Shown here: positions 9,292 to 14,280 of the stretch, in pieces
Numbering within the stretch: the stretch's first letter is position 1
Layout: every line of letters begins with the position of its first letter
Origin: Acidimicrobiaceae bacterium TMED189
GTDB taxonomy: Bacteria; Actinomycetota; Acidimicrobiia; Actinomarinales; Actinomarinaceae
DNA length: 14,280 bases
Reading direction: 5' to 3'
Assembly (NCBI GenBank): GCA_002169845.1
Contig: NHIM01000011.1
Span: forward strand, 1-14,280
The notes under the pieces: model-generated
What the model was told of the DNA's origin: nothing
Databases searched by the model: none
The model's input: the letters and a program-made list of their open reading frames with translations, nothing else
Position numbers and translations under genes: made by a program

Positions 9292-9575
9292 AGTACTTAG
9301 AAGATGTTTTAATTTCCCCCGTGATATCAGAAAAATCTTATGATAGAATCTCAGATTCTAATGCGTACACTTTTTTTGTTCATTCTGATGCTAATAAACC
9401 AGAGATAAAAAGAGCAGCACAAGAATTATTTGATGTTGAAGTATTATCTGTCAATACAATGTATAGAAAAGGCAAGAAAAAAAGATTTGGTTATATATTA
9501 GGTCAACAGAGTACAAGAAAAATTGCAATCATCACCCTTCAAGAGGGAGATACTATTGAGGCATTCGGGGTATAG
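9288..9575 (+). CDS. rplW: 50S ribosomal protein L23
   Basis: L23 sits at the tunnel exit, where it is a docking site for trigger factor and the signal recognition particle. The 95-aa product has the family start with LISPVISEKSYD, the central YTFFVHSDANKPEIKRAAQELFDVEVLSVNT arranged around the conserved KPEIK, and the rRNA-binding loop rich in Lys/Arg (RKGKKKRFG). It overlaps rplD by 4 nt and ends 3 nt before rplB. Length is typical for bacterial L23. Confidence 0.97.
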   Translation: MKYLEDVLISPVISEKSYDRISDSNAYTFFVHSDANKPEIKRAAQELFDVEVLSVNTMYRKGKKKRFGYILGQQSTRKIAIITLQEGDTIEAFGV

Positions 9576-9578
9576 GTT

Positions 9579-10412
9579 ATGGGACAAAAGAAAATTAGAC
9601 CAGTAACTCCTGGAATGAGGGGACAGGTATCTGGAGACTTTAAAGAAATCACAAAAAGCAAGCCTGAAAAGTCTTTACTTCAATCTAAAAATTCATCTGG
9701 TGGAAGAAACAACAAAGGCCGAATCACATCCCGACATCGTGGTGGAGGACATAAAAGAAAATACAGAATAATAGACTTTAGGCGTACTAAAGATAACATA
9801 CCGGCAAAAGTAGCAGCTATTGAGTACGACCCAAATCGAAATGCTCGCATAGCCCTTCTTCACTATGTTGATGGAGAAAAAGCTTACATTATTGCACCTG
9901 ACGGAATCACTCCAGGAGCTCAAGTTATATCTGGTCCAAAAGCTGACATTAAAGATGGTAACTGTCTTCCTCTTAGAAATATTCCAGCTGGTACATTTGT
10001 ACACAACGTAGAACTAAGGCCTGCTGGTGGAGCAAAAATGGCAAGATCTGCTGGTTCATCCGTACAGCTAATGAGCAAAGAGGGTGGATTAGCACTCTTA
10101 AGACTTCCTTCTGGTGAAATGAGAACAGTTTCAATGGATTGTAGAGCGACCATTGGAACAGTGGGAAATGCTGAAGCAGAATTAACAAAACTTGGAAAAG
10201 CAGGACGAAAAAGATGGAAAGGCGTAAGACCACAAACAAGAGGTGTTGCGATGAACCCTGTAGACCATCCACTTGGTGGAGGAGAGGGTAAATCATCTGG
10301 AGGTAGAACACCTGTGAGCCCTTGGGGTAAGCCTGAGAAAAAGACCAGAAATAAAAAGAAATATAGCAATAAATCAATTGTTAGAGGACGATCCCAAAAG
10401 GGTAGAGGTTAG
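9579..10412 (+). CDS. rplB: 50S ribosomal protein L2
   Basis: L2 is one of the largest ribosomal proteins; it is needed for subunit association and for a functional peptidyl transferase centre. The 277-aa product has the N-terminal TPGMRGQ start, the RNA-binding core with [27 protein letters not shown] residues, the SH3-like domain, and the C-terminal [12 protein letters not shown] loop with the conserved Asp-His pair (the E. coli His229 equivalent). The following His of E. coli is Leu here, a substitution I believe is common in other phyla. The basic tail ends GRSQKGRG. It lies 3 nt after rplW and 2 nt before rpsS. Confidence 0.98.
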   Translation: MGQKKIRPVTPGMRGQVSGDFKEITKSKPEKSLLQSKNSSGGRNNKGRITSRHRGGGHKRKYRIIDFRRTKDNIPAKVAAIEYDPNRNARIALLHYVDGEKAYIIAPDGITPGAQVISGPKADIKDGNCLPLRNIPAGTFVHNVELRPAGGAKMARSAGSSVQLMSKEGGLALLRLPSGEMRTVSMDCRATIGTVGNAEAELTKLGKAGRKRWKGVRPQTRGVAMNPVDHPLGGGEGKSSGGRTPVSPWGKPEKKTRNKKKYSNKSIVRGRSQKGRG

Positions 10413-10414
10413 TT

Positions 10415-10678
10415 ATGTCAAGAAGTTTAAGAAAAGGACCATTTGTCGATGATCATTTACTTTCAAAAGTAGAGGATGCTAAAAACAGTGGTAACAAAAC
10501 AGTAATTAAAACCTGGAGTAGAAGATCTACTGTTGTACCTGAAATGGTTGGATTGACAATAGCAGTACACAATGGAAGACAGCACCTTCCAGTATTCATT
10601 ACTGAGGCAATGGTCGGACACAAGCTTGGAGAGTTTTCTCCAACACGTACATTTAAAGGACATCCAGGACAAAGCTAA
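10415..10678 (+). CDS. rpsS: 30S ribosomal protein S19
   Basis: S19 is a head protein that forms a complex with S13 and contacts tRNA at the A site. The 87-aa product has the canonical start [16 protein letters not shown], the central [22 protein letters not shown] and the end [16 protein letters not shown]. Length is normal or slightly short because the tail after GHPGQS is brief. The stop TAA shares one base with the rplV ATG, so termination and re-initiation are probably coupled. Confidence 0.98.
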   Translation: MSRSLRKGPFVDDHLLSKVEDAKNSGNKTVIKTWSRRSTVVPEMVGLTIAVHNGRQHLPVFITEAMVGHKLGEFSPTRTFKGHPGQS

Positions 10679-11025
10679 TGGAAAAACAAACAGTTACAGC
10701 AAAAAGTAAATATATAAGACAATCCCCTTATAAGGTGAGATTAGTTTTGAATTTAATAAGAGGATTAAATGTAAATGAGGCATTAAATATATTAACTTTT
10801 ACAAAAAGAAAAGCAGCTACTGATATTAAACAGCTTTTAGAAAGTGCAATTGCCAATGCAGAAAACAATTTTGGATTGTCTTCGGCAAATCTCGAAATTA
10901 CTAAGGCTATTGCGGACGAAGGGCCAACTTTAAAAAGATTTAGACCTAGAGCCAGAGGTAGTGCTGGAAGAATTAATAAAAGAACTTCCCACATATTGAT
11001 CGAATTAGAAAGCGTAGAGGAATAA
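10678..11025 (+). CDS. rplV: 50S ribosomal protein L22
   Basis: L22 helps to fold all six domains of 23S rRNA and its beta-hairpin forms, with L4, the narrow part of the exit tunnel. The 115-aa product has the conserved [19 protein letters not shown] start, the helical [14 protein letters not shown], and the hairpin [24 protein letters not shown], which bears the tunnel-lining tip. The start overlaps the rpsS stop by one base. Length is standard and no deletion is visible in the hairpin. Confidence 0.98.
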   Translation: MEKQTVTAKSKYIRQSPYKVRLVLNLIRGLNVNEALNILTFTKRKAATDIKQLLESAIANAENNFGLSSANLEITKAIADEGPTLKRFRPRARGSAGRINKRTSHILIELESVEE

Positions 11026-11027
11026 AA

Positions 11028-11918
11028 ATGGGTCAAAAAACACATCCATATGCATTTAGGATCGGAATAGTCAATGACTGGAAATCTAGATGGTTTAGTC
11101 ATAAAGATTACACAAAACTTGTAAACCAAGATTACAGGATCAGAGAATTTCTAACAGCAGAGCTCTTGAAAGGGGCACTTTCTAGAATTGATATTGAGAG
11201 AACGCGAGACAAAGTACAAGTAGACATACATACAGCCCGTCCAGGTGTAGTAATTGGTCGAAAAGGTGCAGAAGCTGATCGTTTAAGAAAAGGTCTTGAA
11301 GAATTAACTAGCCAACCTGTAAAACTCAACATTATTGAAGTTAGAGAAGCAGAATTAGATGCACAACTTCTAGCTCGTGCTGTAGCTGACCAGTTGGAAA
11401 ACAGGGTTGCCTTTAGAAGAGCGATGAAAAGGGCAGTAGGTTCCGCACTAAAAGCTGGGGCTGAAGGCGTTAGAGTAGAGTGTTCCGGAAGATTGGGTGG
11501 AGCTGAAATGGGAAGGCGAGAATGGTATAGAGAAGGTAGAGTCCCACTCCATACATTACGAGCAGACATAGATTTTGGTAGAGCTGCAGCCCACACAACT
11601 GTTGGTGCAATTGGCGTAAAAGTATGGGTTTACAAAGGTGACGTTGTTGCTACAAACAAACTCCACCAAGATAAAATTAACGCTGAAGCGTCTCTTGCAA
11701 GTGGTGGTCCAGCAACAGGAAGAGTTAAGTCTGTTAAATCACGAGCAGAAGCTGCTGCAGGGGAAACTAAAGAATCAAGAATACTTGAAGCCGGTGGAGG
11801 TAAAAAAGCTGGGGAACAAACTTCTAAAATAGTTGAAGCTGGTGGAGGTAAAAAAATAACTCCTGTGAAAGCCCAAGAACAATTTGAAGAAGAAAAATCA
11901 ATATTGGAAGAAGAATAA
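11028..11918 (+). CDS. rpsC: 30S ribosomal protein S3 with long C-terminal tail
   Basis: S3 lies at the mRNA entry tunnel and contributes to mRNA unwinding. The 296-aa product starts [13 protein letters not shown]; the KH domain carries the GRKGAEAD loop (about residues 78-85), and the C-terminal domain has [22 protein letters not shown] and the closing [10 protein letters not shown]. The conserved fold ends near residue 208. The remaining 85 or so residues are a charged, low-complexity tail rich in Glu, Lys, Ala and Gly with two copies of an I(L/V)EAGGGKK motif. E. coli S3 is 233 aa and actinobacterial S3 often has a tail, but this one is long. GAGG at 11017-11020 is a good ribosome binding site. 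Confidence 0.98.
   Translation: MGQKTHPYAFRIGIVNDWKSRWFSHKDYTKLVNQDYRIREFLTAELLKGALSRIDIERTRDKVQVDIHTARPGVVIGRKGAEADRLRKGLEELTSQPVKLNIIEVREAELDAQLLARAVADQLENRVAFRRAMKRAVGSALKAGAEGVRVECSGRLGGAEMGRREWYREGRVPLHTLRADIDFGRAAAHTTVGAIGVKVWVYKGDVVATNKLHQDKINAEASLASGGPATGRVKSVKSRAEAAAGETKESRILEAGGGKKAGEQTSKIVEAGGGKKITPVKAQEQFEEEKSILEEE
11781..11855 (+). repeat. Duplicated 27-bp unit in the rpsC 3' end
   Basis: Two in-frame 27-base units, 11781-11807 and 11829-11855, match at 25 of 27 positions and start 48 bases apart. They encode ILEAGGGKK and IVEAGGGKK separated by seven residues. The two differences are one first-codon-position change and one silent third-position change, which suggests a fairly recent tandem duplication or conserved protein-level repeats. 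Confidence 0.85.
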
Positions 11919-11921
11919 ATT

Positions 11922-12332
11922 ATGTTAATGCCTAAAAAAACAAAATATAGAAAATCCCATAGAGGAAGAAGAAAAGGCATGTCTAAAGGTGGAACCGAAG
12001 TAAATTTTGGCGACTTTGGCCTTCAAGCATTAGAAACATCATATATTACAGGGCGTCAAATTGAAGCGGCGAGAATAACAATCACACGTACAATGCAGAG
12101 AAAAGGCAAGGTTTGGATAAACATTTTCCCACACAAACCTATTACAAAAAAACCTGCTGAAGTCAGAATGGGTTCAGGAAAAGGTGCTGTTGAATACTAC
12201 GTAGCTGTTGTTAAACCAGGAAGAATTATTTTTGAGATTTCTGGTGTTTCTGAAGACGTTGCTAGGGAAGCAATGAGAAAAGCAGGACACAAACTACCTA
12301 TTAGTACAAAATTCGTAATGAGGCACACATGA
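11922..12332 (+). CDS. rplP: 50S ribosomal protein L16
   Basis: L16 completes the A-site region of the large subunit late in assembly and positions the elbow of A-site tRNA. The 136-aa product begins [19 protein letters not shown], as L16 proteins usually begin with a two- or three-residue stretch before the Pro; this favours the ATG at 11922 over the second in-frame ATG at 11928. Other signatures are [30 protein letters not shown] and [15 protein letters not shown]. It lies 3 nt after rpsC, and its TGA overlaps the rpmC ATG (ATGA). Confidence 0.97.
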   Translation: MLMPKKTKYRKSHRGRRKGMSKGGTEVNFGDFGLQALETSYITGRQIEAARITITRTMQRKGKVWINIFPHKPITKKPAEVRMGSGKGAVEYYVAVVKPGRIIFEISGVSEDVAREAMRKAGHKLPISTKFVMRHT

Positions 12333-12547
12333 GTATAAATGATTTAAGAGAGCTATCTATTTTGGAGCTAGAGACTAAAGTATCTGAATTAAAGAAAGAA
12401 TTAATGGAATCCAGATTTTCTTTGGCAACTAGCCAGATTGAAGATACTTCAATCTTTAAAAAAATAAAAAAACAAATTGCACAAGCTAACACCGTTTTAA
12501 ACCAAAAAAAAAGAGAAGATATGATGAAAGCTGATAATAATGAGTAA
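12329..12547 (+). CDS. rpmC: 50S ribosomal protein L29
   Basis: L29 is a small two-helix protein next to L23 at the exit of the peptide tunnel. The 72-aa product has the family pattern: [34 protein letters not shown] followed by a second basic helix that usually ends IAQANTVL(N/R)(Q/E)K(K/R). The acidic tail KADNNE is slightly longer than in the shortest homologues. Its last eight bases overlap the rpsQ start (ATGAGTAA), the longest overlap in the window. Confidence 0.95.
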   Translation: MSINDLRELSILELETKVSELKKELMESRFSLATSQIEDTSIFKKIKKQIAQANTVLNQKKREDMMKADNNE

Positions 12548-12806
12548 CCAGATAGAAAGATCCTCTAGAAAAGTAAGAACGGGAGTAGTTGTGTCTGATA
12601 AAAGACAAAATACAGTCACAGTTGCTATTGAGTTACAATACCCTCATCCAAAATATGGAAAAATAGTTAAGAAAACAAGAAAATTACATGCTCATGATGA
12701 AAGCTTTGAAGCAAAGATGGGCGACACTGTAAAAATAATGGAGACCAAGCCAATTTCTAAAACCAAACGATGGAGAGTTACTGAAGTCATTGAGAGGGCA
12801 AGATGA
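12540..12806 (+). CDS. rpsQ: 30S ribosomal protein S17
   Basis: S17 is an OB-fold protein that binds the 5' domain of 16S rRNA early in assembly. The 88-aa product has the family segments [41 protein letters not shown] and [18 protein letters not shown]. The ATG at 12540 gives a standard length; it overlaps the rpmC stop by 8 nt and its own TGA overlaps the rplN ATG by 4 nt. It is the last gene of the classical S10 operon; no spacer or promoter separates it from the spc genes. Confidence 0.97.
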   Translation: MSNQIERSSRKVRTGVVVSDKRQNTVTVAIELQYPHPKYGKIVKKTRKLHAHDESFEAKMGDTVKIMETKPISKTKRWRVTEVIERAR

Positions 12807-13171
12807 TACAAAAAGAATCTCGTCTTAAGGTTGCTGATAATTCTGGGGCTAAAGAAGTTTTATGTATAAAAGTAAAAGGAAGCTCAAGAATTAGATATGC
12901 AGGTCTTGGAGATGTATTTACTGCAACTGTTAAAGACGCTATCCCTGGTGGCCAAATTAAAAAGGGAGATATTGTTGAAGCTGTAGTTGTGAGAACTAGC
13001 AAAGAGACAAGAAGAAAAGATGGCACATATATAAGATTTGATGAAAATGCTTGTGTAATAATTAATGAGCAAGAACAGCCAAGAGGAACTAGAATCTTTG
13101 GACCAGTTGGCAGAGAATTGAGAGAGAAAAAGTTTATGAGAATAGTATCGCTCGCACCGGAGGTAATTTAA
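12803..13171 (+). CDS. rplN: 50S ribosomal protein L14
   Basis: L14 lies on the subunit interface, forms bridges with 16S rRNA and is the docking site for the ribosome silencing factor RsfS. The 122-aa product has the invariant length and start [19 protein letters not shown], with [28 protein letters not shown] and the end [12 protein letters not shown]. It is the first gene of the spc cluster, but its ATG overlaps the rpsQ stop, so S10 and spc are one transcript and translation unit here. Confidence 0.98.
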   Translation: MIQKESRLKVADNSGAKEVLCIKVKGSSRIRYAGLGDVFTATVKDAIPGGQIKKGDIVEAVVVRTSKETRRKDGTYIRFDENACVIINEQEQPRGTRIFGPVGRELREKKFMRIVSLAPEVI

Positions 13172-13473
13172 TGAAAATTAAAAAAGGTGATCTGGTGAAA
13201 GTCATTGCTGGAAAAGATAATGGAAAAGAAGGTAAAGTCATACAAGTCTTTCCTAAAAAAAATAAAGTACTTGTTGAAGGTGTAAATATAACTAAAAAAC
13301 ATCAAAAACCACAAGGTCAAACAATGCAAGGTGGAGTAATTGACATTACAATGCCAATCCATATTTCCAACGTGGCACTAGTTGTTAAAAAGAAGAGTGG
13401 AAGAGTAGCTTATAAGTTTGATAAAAATGGTCAGAAATATCGAGTTCTGGCTCAAACAGGAGATGAAGTATGA
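13171..13473 (+). CDS. rplX: 50S ribosomal protein L24
   Basis: L24 binds the 5' domain of 23S rRNA and is one of the two assembly initiators. The 100-aa product begins [23 protein letters not shown], a typical KOW motif, followed by KVLVEGVNITKKHQKP and the IDITMPIHISNVAL segment. A strong Shine-Dalgarno GGAGGT sits at 13159-13164, 6 nt before the ATG, which shares one base with the rplN stop. I see no zinc-ribbon cysteines in it, as expected for this family. Confidence 0.97.
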   Translation: MKIKKGDLVKVIAGKDNGKEGKVIQVFPKKNKVLVEGVNITKKHQKPQGQTMQGGVIDITMPIHISNVALVVKKKSGRVAYKFDKNGQKYRVLAQTGDEV

Positions 13474-14015
13474 TTCCAAGATTAAAAGAAGCATTTAATA
13501 CTGGACTAAATGAAGAGATCAAAAAAGAATTAGGTTTAGAAAATGTTAATCAAATACCTACTCTTGAAAAAATTGTTCTCAATATTGGATCCAGTAAAGC
13601 TGCTACAGATGGTAGAACTTTGGAGTCAATTGTAGACGAGCTGACCGCAATATCAGGTCAAAAACCTGTTATTAAAAGGGCTAAAAAATCTATTGCAGGT
13701 TTTAAGGTCAGAGAGGGAATGCCAGTAGGAGTTTCAGTTACTCTTCGTGGAGATAGAATGTGGGAATTTTATGATCGATTCATTCAAGTTGTAGTACCAA
13801 GAATTAGAGACTTTAGAGGATTTAGTAAGAAATCATTTGATGGCAATGGGAACTATTCACTTGGATTAAATGAACAATTGGTTTTTCCTGAAGTTGAATA
13901 TGACAAGGTTAAAGACATTCGCGGCATGAACATTACAATTTGTACAACCGCTAACGATAATAAAAAAGGATATGTATTATTACATTCGCTAGGGTTTCCT
14001 TTTAGAGAGAATTAA
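13470..14015 (+). CDS. rplE: 50S ribosomal protein L5
   Basis: L5 binds 5S rRNA in the central protuberance and forms a bridge to the small-subunit head. The 181-aa product has the IPTLEKIVLNIGSS segment, the GQKPVIKRAKKSIAGFKVREGMPVG segment with the exposed loop, the RIRDFRGFSKKSFDGNGNYSLGL segment and the MNITICTTA near the C-terminus. It overlaps rplX by 4 nt (ATGA). In E. coli the S8 regulatory site spans the start of this gene; no rplX-rplE spacer exists here to hold such a site. Confidence 0.98.
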   Translation: MIPRLKEAFNTGLNEEIKKELGLENVNQIPTLEKIVLNIGSSKAATDGRTLESIVDELTAISGQKPVIKRAKKSIAGFKVREGMPVGVSVTLRGDRMWEFYDRFIQVVVPRIRDFRGFSKKSFDGNGNYSLGLNEQLVFPEVEYDKVKDIRGMNITICTTANDNKKGYVLLHSLGFPFREN

Positions 14016-14017
14016 AA

Positions 14018-14280
14018 ATGGCAAAAACAAGTAAAATAGTTAAAAATAATAAAAGATTAGATACAGTAAATTTTTACACAGATAAACGTAAAGATTTGCT
14101 TGCAATAATTAAAGATCCTGAATCATCATATGATGAAAAAAGAGCTGCTCAAAAAAAGATTGCAAAAATGCCAAGAGATGCCTCAGCGACTAGACATAGA
14201 AATAGGTGTCAAGTTACTGGAAGACCAAGGGGTACACTCAGGAAATTTGGTATGTCAAGAAATACTTTCAGAGACTTAGC
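14018..14280 (+). CDS. rpsN: 30S ribosomal protein S14, zinc-free type (3'-truncated by window edge)
   Basis: S14 is a head protein close to S3, S10 and S19. The frame opens at ATG 14018, 2 nt after rplE, and runs off the window; 87 complete codons are visible. The start MAKTSKIVKNNKRLD, the long N-terminal half, and PRDASATRHRNRCQVTGRPRGTLRKFGMSRNTFRDL match the roughly 100-residue form of S14. Only one Cys (residue 64) is present where the short zinc-binding form has two CxxC pairs, so this is the zinc-independent (C-minus) type. Actinobacteria usually keep the short zinc-binding form at this position in the spc cluster, so the type is notable. The remaining C-terminus of about 13 residues is outside the window. 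Confidence 0.95.
   Translation, partial: MAKTSKIVKNNKRLDTVNFYTDKRKDLLAIIKDPESSYDEKRAAQKKIAKMPRDASATRHRNRCQVTGRPRGTLRKFGMSRNTFRDL

Noticed and set aside
10243..10290. His to Leu change in the L2 NPVDHPHGGGEG loop
   Set aside because: The functionally important first His (E. coli 229) is kept, and the Leu variant is, to my recollection, common in several phyla.
9920..10377. Long antisense open frames opposite rplB (134-149 codons)
   Set aside because: They overlap each other and a highly conserved gene, have no family resemblance or ribosome binding site, and their composition is that of a reverse-complement shadow.
11132..11596. 154-codon antisense open frame opposite rpsC
   Set aside because: Shadow of S3; Ser/Ala/Pro-rich product without recognisable domains.
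11638..11832. 64-codon + strand frame inside rpsC
   Set aside because: Out-of-frame reading of the low-complexity S3 tail.
1..14280. A novel defence, mobile or biosynthetic system
   Set aside because: Every open frame of substance is a recognised core gene in canonical order; no transposase, integrase, repeat array, toxin-antitoxin pair or unknown cassette is present.

Overview
The window is one uninterrupted, AT-rich stretch of core transcription and translation genes, all on the + strand. It starts inside rpoC (5' end cut off) and stops inside rpsN (3' end cut off). The order is rpoC | rpsL-rpsG-fusA-tuf | rpsJ-rplC-rplD-rplW-rplB-rpsS-rplV-rpsC-rplP-rpmC-rpsQ | rplN-rplX-rplE-rpsN, which is the classical str, S10 and spc clusters fused end to end behind the RNA polymerase beta' gene. 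I see no tRNA, rRNA, mobile element, CRISPR array or uncharacterised gene cassette.

Organism: the proteins look bacterial and most like Actinobacteria. S12 has the start [11 protein letters not shown] and a [15 protein letters not shown] segment. The beta' subunit has a charged helical insert before the TLKPKDII segment. L4, S3 (with a long tail) and EF-G also fit. Low GC, heavy use of AGA for arginine, and very tight packing (overlaps of 1-8 nt or gaps of 2-3 nt at almost every junction) suggest a genome-streamlined, probably marine planktonic lineage. My best guess is a relative of 'Candidatus Actinomarina' (Acidimicrobiia). This is inference from memory of family sequences, not a search result.

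Layout: 1-3425 is the rpoC 3' part. 3426-3515 is a 90-nt spacer with a weak inverted repeat and a possible promoter. 3516-7675 is the str cluster, with a 42-nt fusA-tuf spacer that carries a small hairpin and the tuf ribosome binding site. 7676-7727 holds a strong intrinsic-terminator hairpin that abuts the rpsJ ribosome binding site. 7728-12806 is the S10 cluster and 12803-14280 is the start of the spc cluster. No stretch over 300 bases lacks a gene. Together the genes encode the catalytic half of RNA polymerase, two elongation GTPases and 15 ribosomal proteins.

Points of interest: (1) the second zinc site of RpoC has lost three of its four cysteines; (2) the S14 gene in the spc position is the zinc-free type, which together with (1) hints at low zinc demand; (3) the strong terminator directly before rpsJ leaves no room for a promoter behind it, so it may act as an attenuator for the whole S10-spc transcript; (4) S3 has a long charged tail with an internal duplication; (5) EF-Tu has Met instead of the usual Cys in its DxPGH motif. 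I found no previously undescribed multi-gene system here; the window is essentially housekeeping.
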